Assembly (NCBI GenBank): GCA_044344715.1
Contig: JBIJCI010000001.1
Location: forward strand, 66,226 to 130,225
DNA: 64,000 bases
Reading direction: 5' to 3'
Source of the DNA: F1-60-MAGs027 sp044344715
Lineage (GTDB): Bacteria; Actinomycetota; Acidimicrobiia; Acidimicrobiales; Ilumatobacteraceae
The notes under the pieces are model-generated. The model was not told the origin of the DNA. It was given only the letters and a program-made list of their open reading frames with translations, and did no database searches. Positions 24,072 through 33,403 of this stretch are shown here, one piece after another. Numbering within the stretch: position 1 is the stretch's first letter; each line of letters begins with the position of its first letter. The position numbers and the translations under genes are program-made.

Positions 24072-26337
24072 CCGACGATCCGCCTTCCACGTCGATCTTC
24101 GGCAGTACCTTGTCGAGCCAGCGTGGCAACCACCAGTTGCGGTCGCCGAGCAGCTCCATGGTGGCGGGGACGAGCAGCATGCGCACCACGGTGGCATCGA
24201 GGAACACCGCCACGGCGAGACCGAAGCCGAACATCTTGATGCTGCGCGTGGGATCGAGCACGAAGCTGCCGAAGACGAACACCATGATTGCGGCGGCGGC
24301 GGTGATGACGCGGGCCGTCTTGGCGAGCCCGTCGGCGACGGCCACCTCGTTGTCACCGGTGCGGTCGTACTCCTCCTTCACCCGGGAGAGCAGGAAGACC
24401 TCGTAGTCCATCGATAGGCCGAACACGATGGCGAACATCATGACCGGCAACCATGGATCGATCGGTGCACTACCGCCGAGCCCGATCAACGAGGCACCCC
24501 AGCCCCACTGGAAGACCGCGACGACGGCGCCGTAGGCGGAGCCGATCGAGAGCAGGTTCATGAGCACCGCCTTCAACGGCACGAGCAACGAGCGGAACAC
24601 CGCCATGAGGAGCAGGAACGAAAGGGCCAGCACCACCGTGAAGAAGATCGGCAGGCGATCGGCCAGGTAATCGCTGAAGTCGAGGTTGACGGCGACGTTG
24701 CCGGTGACCTTCACCTCCAAGCCGGAGTCCCCGACGGCCGCGGGAAGCACCTCGGAGCGCAGGCGCTGCACGAGTTCCCCGGCCTCCTCGGACTGCGGCG
24801 CATCGGCGGGATACAACGTCCACAGCATCGCCGTGGGTGCGACCGGGTCGTTGGGGATCGCCGGTGTCACGCCTACGACGCCCGGGGCTGCGGCGAGTGC
24901 TTCGCTGACGCGGCCCGCCGCTTCGAGCTCGGCCGATGAGTCGATGGCCGCGGCCAATGTCAACGGCCCGTTGAAGCCGGGGCCGAACCCCTCGGCGAGG
25001 AGGTCGTAGGCGCGCTTGGTGGTCGTGTCGGTCGGGTAGTTGCCCTCGTCGGCGAATCCCAGTCGTAGGTCGAGCACCGGCACCGTGAGCAGACAGAGGA
25101 TTCCGGCCCCGAGCACGAGCGACAACCACGGACGACGTTGCACCCAACGACTCCAGCGGTACGGAACGGTCTCCGGCATCGGCTTGATGCGCCGGGCCGG
25201 TAGCGGTCGGCGCAGTAGCGGTACGAAACTCCCGAGGATGAGGACGAGAACCGCGAGCGGAGCAGCGAGGAAGAGCGCCGACTGCTTGATGCCGTAGCCC
25301 ACGAGTGCCACGGCGACGAGACCGGCGGCCATCACGCCACGCCAGCGGGAGATTTCCACCCGCTCACCGACGAAACCGAGCAAGGCCGGCAGCAGCGTGA
25401 CCGAAGCGAGCATCGTGAAGGCAACGGTGATGGCCGCGCCGATCGCCAGTCCGTTCATGAACGACACACCCATGATGAGCATCCCCAGGAGCGAGATGAC
25501 GACGGTGGTGCCGGCAAACAGCACCGCCCGACCGGCCGTATCGATCGCCTCGATGGTCGCATCGGCGCAGGTTCGGTCGCGCTGGCGGGCTTCGCGGTAC
25601 CGCGTAACGATGAAGAGCGCGTAGTCGATTCCGACGCCGAGTCCGATCATGACACCGAGCGTCGTCGCCACGTCGGGCATCGTGACGATGTTCGAGAGCA
25701 GGGTGACGAGCAGGACGCCGGCCCCGATTCCACCGAATGCCGTGCCGATGGGGAGTCCCATCGCCAGCACCGATCCGAAGGCGAAGATGAGGATCACGAT
25801 TGCGAAGGCGAGACCGAGCACCTCGGATGTGGGGGCCTCGAATGCGGCGAAGACCTCGCCGCCGTACTCGATCTGCACCCCGGAGACGACGGGCTCGACC
25901 GCCTTCATCTCCGCGAAGATGGCCTCGAATTGCTCGGCGGAGTCGAGGTTCGCGGCGAGATTGACGACGGCAAATGCGATGTCACCAGCGGGTGAGACCT
26001 GACGGGAACCCTCGGGGGAGAACGGACTCACCACGCGCATGTCGTCGCGCGCATCGAGTTCGGCGAAGTAGGTGTTCAGCGAATCCTGCTGTTGCGCGGA
26101 GAATCCCCCGTCGGAGCGAACGACGACGGTGCCGGAGCGACCGCTCTCCTCGCCACCGAAACGATCGGCGAGCAGGTCGAACCCCTGTGCGCTCTCGACG
26201 TCCGGAAGGTTGAACTGGGTGGAGAACTCGTTGCCGAGCACCCCGACACCGGCACCGAACAGAACGATGACGACCGCCCAGAGGGATACCACGACGCGAC
26301 GCCGTGTGTGAGCGAAGGAACCGAGACGTTTCAGCAT
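24040..26337 (-). CDS. MMPL/RND family membrane transporter
   Basis: About 765 residues with two repeated halves, each one TM plus a large periplasmic loop and then five TM helices. GVGVDYALFIVTRYRE-like (here IGLGVGIDYALFIVTRYREA) and its partner IVFGLSMDYEVFLLSRVKEE are the MMPL GxxxDY signatures that carry proton-relay residues. MMPL proteins export lipids or hydrophobic compounds in actinobacteria. Start is uncertain: ATG 26337 (MLKRLGSFAHTRRR) or TTG 26349; the TTG is only 2 nt after a -10-like TAACCT, which favours the ATG. It stands divergent to the ferredoxin gene. Confidence 0.9.
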   Translation of the reverse strand: MLKRLGSFAHTRRRVVVSLWAVVIVLFGAGVGVLGNEFSTQFNLPDVESAQGFDLLADRFGGEESGRSGTVVVRSDGGFSAQQQDSLNTYFAELDARDDMRVVSPFSPEGSRQVSPAGDIAFAVVNLAANLDSAEQFEAIFAEMKAVEPVVSGVQIEYGGEVFAAFEAPTSEVLGLAFAIVILIFAFGSVLAMGLPIGTAFGGIGAGVLLVTLLSNIVTMPDVATTLGVMIGLGVGIDYALFIVTRYREARQRDRTCADATIEAIDTAGRAVLFAGTTVVISLLGMLIMGVSFMNGLAIGAAITVAFTMLASVTLLPALLGFVGERVEISRWRGVMAAGLVAVALVGYGIKQSALFLAAPLAVLVLILGSFVPLLRRPLPARRIKPMPETVPYRWSRWVQRRPWLSLVLGAGILCLLTVPVLDLRLGFADEGNYPTDTTTKRAYDLLAEGFGPGFNGPLTLAAAIDSSAELEAAGRVSEALAAAPGVVGVTPAIPNDPVAPTAMLWTLYPADAPQSEEAGELVQRLRSEVLPAAVGDSGLEVKVTGNVAVNLDFSDYLADRLPIFFTVVLALSFLLLMAVFRSLLVPLKAVLMNLLSIGSAYGAVVAVFQWGWGASLIGLGGSAPIDPWLPVMMFAIVFGLSMDYEVFLLSRVKEEYDRTGDNEVAVADGLAKTARVITAAAAIMVFVFGSFVLDPTRSIKMFGFGLAVAVFLDATVVRMLLVPATMELLGDRNWWLPRWLDKVLPKIDVEGGSSASDAAGARTH

Positions 26338-26400
26338 GCGGGGGCTCAACGAGGTTAGGCGGTCCGTTCCGGTGAACTAGCGTTCGGCACGGAGGTTGTC

Positions 26401-26592
26401 GTGAAAGTCACAGTGAACTTCGATGTTTGCGCCTCCACCGGGGCGTGCGTCCAGGTCGCCCCGGAGGTGTTCGAGCTGCGCAACGACGGCTACCTGCACG
26501 TCCTGATGCCGCAACCCAGGCCCGAGCTGTACGACGCGGTGCAGGAAGCAGCCGACCTGTGTCCGACGGGTGCCATCCTGCTCGAAGACTGA
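26401..26592 (+). CDS. Small ferredoxin, probably [3Fe-4S]
   Basis: 63 residues, MKVTVNFDVCASTGACVQVA at the start and ADLCPTGAI near the end. Cys10, Cys16 and Cys54 are present, but the middle cysteine of a [4Fe-4S] CxxCxxC motif is Thr/Gly (CASTGAC), so a [3Fe-4S] cluster is expected. Such ferredoxins pass electrons to cytochromes P450 in actinobacteria; no P450 gene is in the window. GTG 26401 has a GGAGG ribosome-binding site. It ends 4 nt before the pyrF start, perhaps co-transcribed. Confidence 0.88.
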   Translation: MKVTVNFDVCASTGACVQVAPEVFELRNDGYLHVLMPQPRPELYDAVQEAADLCPTGAILLED

Positions 26593-26596
26593 CCGC

Positions 26597-27433
26597 GTGC
26601 AGTTCACCGAGCGCTTACGTTCCGCGTGGAGGACCTCGGGGTCGCTGGTCTGCGTAGGACTCGACCCTGATCCGAGCCGATTCCCTTCCGGCCTCGGACG
26701 TGACGCCGGCTCGATCGAGACGTTCTGCCGCTCGATCATCGATGCGACGGGAGACGTGGTCTGCGCGTTCAAGCCGCAGATTGCCTACTTCGCCGCCCAC
26801 GCCGCGGAGGCCGCACTCGAACGGGTCTGCGAGCACGTACGCAACGAACACCCGCAGGCGGTGCTGATCCTCGATGCGAAACGCGGCGACATCGGCGACA
26901 CGGCGGAGATGTACGCCCGTGAGGCGTTCGACCGCTACGGCGCGCACGCAGTGACGGTGAATCCGTGGCTCGGCACCGACTCGCTCGAGCCGTTCTTCGC
27001 CCGCCGCGACCGGGCGACCTTCGTATTGTGCCGGACGTCGAATCCCGGTTCGGCCGAACTGCAGACGAGGCGCACCATCGATGAGACCTCGGCGCCATCC
27101 AACCCGAGGCTCTACGAGATCGTGGCCCGGACGGCAGCCGTTGATTGGGCCGCACGCGCCAACGTGGGGCTGGTCGTCGGGGCAACCCAGCCGGAAGAGC
27201 TCCGGCACGTTCGGGCGATCGTCGGCGACATCCCGCTCCTCGTGCCGGGCGTGGGCGCCCAGGGAGGGGACGCGGACACCGTGGTGAGGAACGGTTGCAC
27301 CGCCGACGGCACGGGCCTGCTCGTGAACAGTTCACGGGCGATCATCTACGCCTCGTCGGACGGCGACTACGCCGAGGCTGCGCGTGCCGCGACCGTTTCG
27401 CTGCGCGACTCCTTGAACGCAGCGCGCCCGTAG
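26597..27433 (+). CDS. pyrF: Orotidine 5'-phosphate decarboxylase, type 2
   Basis: 278 residues. VCVGLDPDPSRFP, FKPQIAYFAAHA, LDAKRGDIGDTAEMYAR (catalytic Lys-Asp pair of the DAKRGD type-2 subfamily) and LVPGVGAQGGD near the phosphate site. It makes UMP from OMP. The length (about 280) fits the type-2 enzymes of actinobacteria. GTG 26597 gives VQFTERLRSAWRTSG; a longer open frame would overlap the ferredoxin gene. Confidence 0.95.
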   Translation: MQFTERLRSAWRTSGSLVCVGLDPDPSRFPSGLGRDAGSIETFCRSIIDATGDVVCAFKPQIAYFAAHAAEAALERVCEHVRNEHPQAVLILDAKRGDIGDTAEMYAREAFDRYGAHAVTVNPWLGTDSLEPFFARRDRATFVLCRTSNPGSAELQTRRTIDETSAPSNPRLYEIVARTAAVDWAARANVGLVVGATQPEELRHVRAIVGDIPLLVPGVGAQGGDADTVVRNGCTADGTGLLVNSSRAIIYASSDGDYAEAARAATVSLRDSLNAARP

Positions 27434-27460
27434 CGGGCGACGGGACGATCAGCCGCCCGT

Positions 27461-29032
27461 TCAGCCGCCGATGGCGATGACCTCGACGATGCCCGGAACC
27501 TGACGTAGCCGCTCGATCACGGCAGCCGGAGTGGGCGTGGCGGTGGCGATCACCATCATCGCGCTGCCTGCCCGCACCGTCTTGCCCACGTCCATGTTGT
27601 CGATGTTGACGCCGGCGTCGCCGAGCACTGTTCCGACACGGCCGATGACGCCGGGGCGGTCGTCGTTCTGGGCGATGAGCATGTACCGCGCCGGCGGGAC
27701 GTCGCTCAGGTGGTCGTCGATGAGGACGATACGGGCCTCGCGGCGACGCCCTGCGAGCGTGCCCGAGATGTTGTGGTTGCCCGAACGCAGCGTGACGAGG
27801 TTGACGTAGTCCTGGTGCTCGACCTCGTCACGACGCTGCTCGTGAACGACGAGCCCTCGCGCTGCCGCGGTCGTGGGCGCATTCACGAACGTGACTCCCC
27901 CGTCGCTACTCCTGCCGAGGAAACCCTTCAGGGCGGCGAGCGTGATGATCCGCGTGTCGTAGGCACCGATTTCGCCGCTCGCCTCGACGTGCAATTCCTT
28001 CGCACCCGTCCCGACGATGTCGGCAAACAGCACACCGAGGCGCTCGGCGAGCGGGATGAACGGCTTCAACGTTTCGTTCGCTTCGGACGCATCGACGTTC
28101 ACCGCAAACGGTACGAAGTCACCGGCCAGGGCGAGCTGCACCATGTCGGCGATGACCTCGCCGGCCTTGTCCTGTGCCTCGCGGGTGCTCGCACCGAGAT
28201 GCGGTGTGACGACGACGTTCGGGAGCGAGAAGAGCGGCGAGTCGGTGAACGGCTCCTGCTCGAACACGTCGAGCGCCGCGCCGGCGATCAGTCCCCCGCG
28301 CAGGGCATCGAGCAGGTCACCCTCGGAGATGATGCCACCCCGCGCCACGTTGACGACCCGCAATTCCGGCTTCGCCTTGAGGAACAGGTCGCGATTGATG
28401 AGACCGAGGGTCTCCTTGTTCCTCGGCAGGTGCACGGTGAGGAAGTCGCTCACCGCAACGAGGTGATCGAGCGGCAGCATGTCGACGTTCAGTTGGCGTC
28501 CGCGCTCCGCGGAGATGTACGGGTCGAAAGCGACGATCTTCATGCCGAGACCGAGTGCACGATGCGCCACGAGTTTGCCGATGCGACCGAGCCCGACGAC
28601 ACCGAGGGTCTTGCCGGCGAGTTCCACGCCCTCCCAGCGACTCCTCTCCCACCGGCCGCTGACGAGTGCCGCATGCGCCTGCGGTACGTTCCGGGCGACG
28701 GCGAGCAACAGCGCGATGGTGTGCTCGGCGGCGGAAACGATGTTGCTCTCCGGAGCATTCACCACCATGACACCGGCCCGGGTTGCGGCCTCGACGTCGA
28801 CGTTGTCGAGGCCGACACCGGCCCGGCCCACGACGACGAGACCGCTCGTTGCGCCGAGCACCCCGGCGTCGACCATGGTGGCACTTCGGATGATCAGCGC
28901 CCGGGCGCCGCGCAAGGCCTCGATCAACGCATCACCGTTCAGACCGAGTCGGACGTCCACGTCGTGGCCCGCCACCCGCAACCGCTCGAGCCCGGCATCG
29001 GCAATCTCCTCGGTGACCAGGACGCGCGCCAT
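27461..29032 (-). CDS. serA: D-3-phosphoglycerate dehydrogenase
   Basis: 523 residues, long form with catalytic, NAD, intervening and ACT domains. GRAGVGLDNVDVEAATRAG, LGVVGLGRIGKLVAHRA (NAD-binding), VNVARGGIISEGDLLDAL (Arg) and PHLGASTREAQDKAG (His) are present; the ACT domain ends the protein with NDDRPGVIGRVGTVLGDAG. It opens serine biosynthesis and is probably serine-inhibited through the ACT/ASB region. ATG 29032 has a GGAGG ribosome-binding site 3 nt upstream (GATGGAGGGATG). Confidence 0.95.
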   Translation of the reverse strand: MARVLVTEEIADAGLERLRVAGHDVDVRLGLNGDALIEALRGARALIIRSATMVDAGVLGATSGLVVVGRAGVGLDNVDVEAATRAGVMVVNAPESNIVSAAEHTIALLLAVARNVPQAHAALVSGRWERSRWEGVELAGKTLGVVGLGRIGKLVAHRALGLGMKIVAFDPYISAERGRQLNVDMLPLDHLVAVSDFLTVHLPRNKETLGLINRDLFLKAKPELRVVNVARGGIISEGDLLDALRGGLIAGAALDVFEQEPFTDSPLFSLPNVVVTPHLGASTREAQDKAGEVIADMVQLALAGDFVPFAVNVDASEANETLKPFIPLAERLGVLFADIVGTGAKELHVEASGEIGAYDTRIITLAALKGFLGRSSDGGVTFVNAPTTAAARGLVVHEQRRDEVEHQDYVNLVTLRSGNHNISGTLAGRRREARIVLIDDHLSDVPPARYMLIAQNDDRPGVIGRVGTVLGDAGVNIDNMDVGKTVRAGSAMMVIATATPTPAAVIERLRQVPGIVEVIAIGG

Positions 29033-29193
29033 CCCTCCATCGTGGCGGCTGACGTAGCCGTGCGCCAACCCTCGTGACGCGAATCGGGTCCGAGGCGGAG
29101 ATTCGTGACTCACGCCGACACCGTTATCGTGACGTTTCTACGAATCCCGGTTTACTTTTCGTCAGCCGACACGCACCAGCGAAGGACCCGCCC

Positions 29194-29601
29194 ATGCCAC
29201 ACCCGTTTCTCTCGCAGGAGTGGATGGATGCCGCACGAGCGATTCGGGAGAAGTACCGCGAGCACGCACCGCGGGTCTCCGTCGTCGTCCGGTTCAACCA
29301 GGTCGTCACCGACGTTCCGTTCGGAGACGGAACGGTGAAGAGCCACATGGACACGTCGTCCGGTGAAATCGTGATGGAACTGGGTCACCTGGAGAAGGTC
29401 GACGCAACCCTCACCACCGACTATGCCACGGCGCGGATGATCTTCGTCGAACAGAATTCGCAGAAGGCGATGGAGGCGTTCCTCACCGGGAGGGTGAAGG
29501 TGGAGGGCGACATGCTGAAGCTCATGGCGATGCAGACCGCAATGCCACAGACCGATATGTCGCTCGTGGTCGCCGAGGAAATCCGGGCCATCACCGAGTG
29601 A
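29194..29601 (+). CDS. SCP2 sterol-carrier-like domain protein
   Basis: 135 residues, MPHPFLSQEWMDAARAIREK. The fold-defining part is SHMDTSSGEIVMELGHLEK, then DATLTTDYATARMIFVEQN, then AFLTGRVKVEGDMLKLMAMQ, matching SCP2 domains that hold lipids or fatty acyl-CoA. A stand-alone lipid-binding protein in lipid or steroid metabolism is likely. ATG 29194 has AAGGA 8 nt upstream. Its 3' end overlaps the convergent MFS gene by 11 bp. The 161-bp upstream region has a -10-like TACTTT (29153-29158). Confidence 0.85.
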   Translation: MPHPFLSQEWMDAARAIREKYREHAPRVSVVVRFNQVVTDVPFGDGTVKSHMDTSSGEIVMELGHLEKVDATLTTDYATARMIFVEQNSQKAMEAFLTGRVKVEGDMLKLMAMQTAMPQTDMSLVVAEEIRAITE

Positions 29602-31036
29602 CGGGGACCCCGGAGCGATCGGTCGACCGCACTTCCGAGGCCAGCAGCCCGGCAACGACGCACAGCGAAGCACCGACGACGAGCGCGTTGGCGTAGCTGG
29701 GCAGGATGCCCTGCTCGATCGATGCCTCCTGAACGCTGATCATCACGGTGGCACCCAGCAGTGCCCCCATCTGCGTGACCAGCTGCTGCATGGCGCTCGC
29801 CGCCCCGAGCTGACCGTCGTCGACCGCATTCGCAAGCAGCGCCGACATGGCCGGTGATGCCACGCCGAGGCCCAGCCCAGATAGCGCCAGGCCAAAGGCG
29901 ATCAGCCACAACGGGGTCCCGTCGCGGATGGTCGAGAGTACGACCATCGACAGGAACACCGTCATCGAGCCGAACATCCCGGCGAACCTCTCACCGACAC
30001 GCATGGTCACGCGCGCGCCGAGCGGCGCCACGATCGCGAACGTGAGCGGCCGGGCGATGATCAGCCATCCGACGGTGGCGAGCGTCAACCCGACACCGTC
30101 CTGCAACATCTGCGGGACGATCAAGAACGCACCCATGTAGCCGAAGTTGGCGAGCGATTGACTGAGCACGGGGAACGCAATGTTGCGGGTTCGGAACCAG
30201 TGCGGTGGAACGATCGGTGCGTCGGCGCGTCGTTCGATGCGCACGAACGAGTACAGCACCGCGACTCCCCCGACCAGCGAGACGGCGACCCAGGGTGATG
30301 CCACGCCCCACGCCCCGACTCGGTTGATGCCGAAGAGCACGAGTGCCGCGCCGGACCCGAGGGTGAGCGCACCGGAAGCATCGAACCTGACGCCTGGCTT
30401 GCGGTCGGTGTCGCGCAGCAACCACCAAGCGACGATCGCGCCGACGATGCACAACGGTGCCTGGGCGAGGAAAATCACGCGCCAACCGACCGCGGACACG
30501 AGCGGCACACCGGCGACCACCCCGAGCACCGGTGCGCCGGCGGTGACGAAGCTCCAGATGCCAAGCGGCCGAACGCGCTCGTGCGGCTCGAACAGTCTGT
30601 TGGTGTAGGCCATCGCCGACGGGCCGGTCGCCGAGCCGCACGCAGCCGAGAGCGTTCGCAGTGCGATGAGCACGGGCGCGCTCGGAGCCAGCGCAGCAAG
30701 ACCGGCGAAGATGCCCGCCCCGAGCAGCCCGAACACGAACACGCGCTTGTGCCCGAACAAGTCCCCGAGGGCCCCGAAGGCGGGACCAACCACCGCGAAC
30801 ACGAGCATCGGTGCCGTGATCGACCAGCTGACGACTCCGACGGTGGACCCGAGATCCGACGCAACCGTATCCAGTACCACGACGAGCAGGGTGATGGTGA
30901 AGCTCACCGTGAATGCGCCCCCGAGGAGCACCGACATCGTGGCCCGCCGGCGCGAGACCCCGGCCCTCTCCACCAGCGCGGAGCGCATCCGCTCCCGCAG
31001 TGGGACGATGCCGACTTCGTCGACGCCGGTGGTCAT
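29591..31036 (-). CDS. MFS transporter, DHA2-like (14 TM) drug exporter
   Basis: 481 residues, about 14 hydrophobic helices. GDLFGHKRVFVFGLLGAG is the MFS motif A loop between TM2 and TM3, and GAPVLGVVAGVPLVSAVGWR is motif C, the antiporter motif of exporters. A proton-coupled exporter of unknown drug or metabolite is the best call. ATG 31036 (MTTGVDEVGIVPLRERMRSA). It lies 13 bp after the PASTA protein stop, with which it may be co-transcribed. Confidence 0.88.
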   Translation of the reverse strand: MTTGVDEVGIVPLRERMRSALVERAGVSRRRATMSVLLGGAFTVSFTITLLVVVLDTVASDLGSTVGVVSWSITAPMLVFAVVGPAFGALGDLFGHKRVFVFGLLGAGIFAGLAALAPSAPVLIALRTLSAACGSATGPSAMAYTNRLFEPHERVRPLGIWSFVTAGAPVLGVVAGVPLVSAVGWRVIFLAQAPLCIVGAIVAWWLLRDTDRKPGVRFDASGALTLGSGAALVLFGINRVGAWGVASPWVAVSLVGGVAVLYSFVRIERRADAPIVPPHWFRTRNIAFPVLSQSLANFGYMGAFLIVPQMLQDGVGLTLATVGWLIIARPLTFAIVAPLGARVTMRVGERFAGMFGSMTVFLSMVVLSTIRDGTPLWLIAFGLALSGLGLGVASPAMSALLANAVDDGQLGAASAMQQLVTQMGALLGATVMISVQEASIEQGILPSYANALVVGASLCVVAGLLASEVRSTDRSGVPVTR

Positions 31037-31049
31037 CGCTGAAGATGGC

Positions 31050-32804
31050 TCACGGGGTTCCGGAGGCGAGCGAGTACACGATGGTCGACCCGCGCATCAG
31101 CTGCTCTCCGGCGGCAGGGGCCTGCGTCACCACCGTGCCGGCAGTCGCACTGGTACCCCTATCGTCGTCACCGCGCTGACCGACGAACTGTGTCTCGGCG
31201 AGGAGGGCGAGCGCGGCCTCCTCGGACAGACCGATCAACTCCGGTACCGAACGCAACGACGGCCCGGACGATACGACGATGTTGACTTGCGTGCCCTTCA
31301 ACACCTCGCTGCCTGCCCCGAGGTCCGGTTGCTCGGTGACCATCCACGACACGACCGAACCGGCCGGAACCGTGTCGCTGTCGACCGCCGTCTCCACGGG
31401 CTGCAGTCCCTGGGTCGTCAACGCCGCGACGGCATCCTCTCGAGTGAGCCCGACGACATCGGGCAGCACCGCGAGCGTGGCGCCCTCGGAAACGACGAGC
31501 GTGAGCTCGGCACCCTCCGCCAGCGTCGACCCGGCGGGAGGCTCCGTTCGAATGACCTCACCGAGGTCCACATCATCCGAGCGCTCGGCACGGATCAGGA
31601 TCGACCACTTGAACACCGCCAACTGGTTCCGCGCCTCCCCTTCCGGCACGCCGGTCAACTCGGGCACCTCGTGCGAGGCGGTGCTCAATGCCTGCCAAAC
31701 GAGAACGGCCGACACCGAGACCGCAACGACGATGGCCGCTGTGATCAGCCATCGGTAACGCCTTCGCCCGGACTCGGGCGGCGACACGGCGACGTCGACG
31801 GCCGGAGTCGACGGCTCGACCACCGCGGGCGGCTCGACCGGACGGGCGGGTGGTACGACGGCCACGATCTCGAGCGTGCGGGTGATCGAATCGCGGAACG
31901 ACTCGCCCGACAACGCCTCGATCGGCTTGGGTGGTGCCATCTTGGCGGCGAGTTGGGTGAGCGACTGACCGAACTCGAGCGCCGACGAACGGTCCCCTGC
32001 ATGGGGTCGCCCGGCCTTCTCGATCGGGACGGCGACCGGACCGATGTCCCCCGACACCGGCAACAGACGCTCGGAACGATTGGCAAGGGTCACTGCGGTC
32101 GAATCGGCGGCAAACGGAACCTCGCCGGTGATGGTCTCGAGCACCGTGAGGGCGAGTGCGTAGACGTCGCTCGCCGCAGTCGGCACGGGATCCTCCGCGA
32201 GTTCGGGGGCGGCATAACGGGCCTGTTCGTTGCTCATCGGTGCCTGCCCGCCGAGACGCTTGGTGCCGAGACCGGCGAGTCGGGCCCGCGAATCCTGGGT
32301 GACGAAGACGTTCGCCGGCCGCACGTCACCGTGCACGAGACCGATCTTGTGCAGGTGATGCAGGGCCCTGCACACGTCGAGTGCGATAACGACCGCTTGC
32401 GAGGCACTGAGGCGCCTGCCCCGGTCGAGGAGTTCGCGCAGTGATACACCGTCGATGCGCTCCGTGACGACGAATGCATACCTCGTATCAGCAAGTGTCG
32501 TTTCGCCCCAGTCGAGCGGCGAGACGAGCACCGGGTGGGAGATCCCGGCAACCCCGAGGATTCCGCGCTTGAACGACTCGACGGCAGGGTCGATCGCTGC
32601 CGCATCGTCGGGGGCCCCCATCGACCCGTCGGGCGAGGGGCCAACGAGGGAGTCGGCACGCACCAGGCGAACGACCACGCCGCCCCCGCCCCGCAGGTCG
32701 GAGGCGTCGAACACGCTCGTGGAGTCGGCCCCACCCTTTCGCGGGGCGTCGAGCCGGTACCTGTCCGACACAACGGCACCGATCAACCCATCACGACCGT
32801 TCAT
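31050..32804 (-). CDS. PASTA-domain membrane pseudokinase (PknB-like)
   Basis: 584 residues. Kinase-like domain (about 1-280), Pro/Val-rich linker, one TM (about 340-362), then three extracytoplasmic PASTA repeats (beginning HEVPELTGVPEGEA, LAVLPDVVGLTRED, LRSVPELIGLSEEA). PASTA repeats bind peptidoglycan fragments. Key kinase residues are missing: VAIK Lys is Arg46 (VVVRLVR), the catalytic loop reads HGDVRPAN instead of HRDxKPxN, and the DFG position reads AGLG without Asp. It is therefore probably a catalytically dead signalling scaffold for cell-wall synthesis. ATG 32804 lies 10 nt after TAGGTT. Residual activity cannot be excluded from sequence. Confidence 0.85.
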   Translation of the reverse strand: MNGRDGLIGAVVSDRYRLDAPRKGGADSTSVFDASDLRGGGGVVVRLVRADSLVGPSPDGSMGAPDDAAAIDPAVESFKRGILGVAGISHPVLVSPLDWGETTLADTRYAFVVTERIDGVSLRELLDRGRRLSASQAVVIALDVCRALHHLHKIGLVHGDVRPANVFVTQDSRARLAGLGTKRLGGQAPMSNEQARYAAPELAEDPVPTAASDVYALALTVLETITGEVPFAADSTAVTLANRSERLLPVSGDIGPVAVPIEKAGRPHAGDRSSALEFGQSLTQLAAKMAPPKPIEALSGESFRDSITRTLEIVAVVPPARPVEPPAVVEPSTPAVDVAVSPPESGRRRYRWLITAAIVVAVSVSAVLVWQALSTASHEVPELTGVPEGEARNQLAVFKWSILIRAERSDDVDLGEVIRTEPPAGSTLAEGAELTLVVSEGATLAVLPDVVGLTREDAVAALTTQGLQPVETAVDSDTVPAGSVVSWMVTEQPDLGAGSEVLKGTQVNIVVSSGPSLRSVPELIGLSEEAALALLAETQFVGQRGDDDRGTSATAGTVVTQAPAAGEQLMRGSTIVYSLASGTP

Positions 32805-32895
32805 TGACCGCCCCAACCTAGTCGTGCCCCAGGTGCGTCGGTCACAGCGCAAGCCCCGGGTGCGCGACCGAGCGGACAGCAGCGAGAATGGGGGC

Positions 32896-33375
32896 GTGTC
32901 AGCTCGTATCGACCGCTCGCGACTGTTGGTGAGCTCGGGCATCGCGCTGGGCCTCGTGCTCATCGTCCTCGGATTCATGAGCGGCATCACCGGCGACGAG
33001 GCGCGGTCGTTCCCGGCGGCGATCGAGCGAATGTCGCCGGCCGACGGTGATCGGGTACTTCGTCAGGCACAGGTGATCGTCGACTTCGCCACCGGCTACG
33101 AGGCCACGCTCTCCATCGACGGAGTCGAACTTCCGGTGACACGACTCGACGAACTTTCGACCGGCGGGGCACAACCAGCCCCGGGTGCACAAGTCGAACT
33201 TCCGCCGACGGCGGTGTTCGACCCGGGCAACAACGTCATCAGCTTCCAGCCGCAGCCGGGCGCCCCGATCGAGGAGTTCTCGCAGGGTGACCACGTGGCG
33301 AGCGTTCGCTACTGGAAGATCCTCGATGGTCCCGGCAAGGCACGCACCTACCGGTGGAACTTCACCACCGACTGA
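32896..33375 (+). CDS. Membrane-anchored protein of unknown function
   Basis: 159 residues with one N-terminal TM (LLVSSGIALGLVLIVLGFMS, about residues 9-28), then a predicted beta-rich extracytoplasmic domain: MSPADGDRVLRQAQVIVDF, YEATLSIDGVELPVTRL, FDPGNNVISFQP and YRWNFTTD at the end. The pattern resembles Ig-like domains of surface proteins, but I do not recognise the family. GTG 32896 is 6 nt after a -10-like GAGAAT (32884-32889). It is divergent from the PASTA pseudokinase, so a cell-envelope role is plausible. Confidence 0.7.
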   Translation: MSARIDRSRLLVSSGIALGLVLIVLGFMSGITGDEARSFPAAIERMSPADGDRVLRQAQVIVDFATGYEATLSIDGVELPVTRLDELSTGGAQPAPGAQVELPPTAVFDPGNNVISFQPQPGAPIEEFSQGDHVASVRYWKILDGPGKARTYRWNFTTD

Positions 33376-33403
33376 GGCTCCGGCGTTCGGTTGCGAGCCG
33401 GGA

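Noticed and set aside
27434..27459. CGGGCG/CGCCCG hairpin between pyrF and serA as terminator
   Set aside because: Six-base stem with a long loop and no T-tract; not better than chance at this GC.
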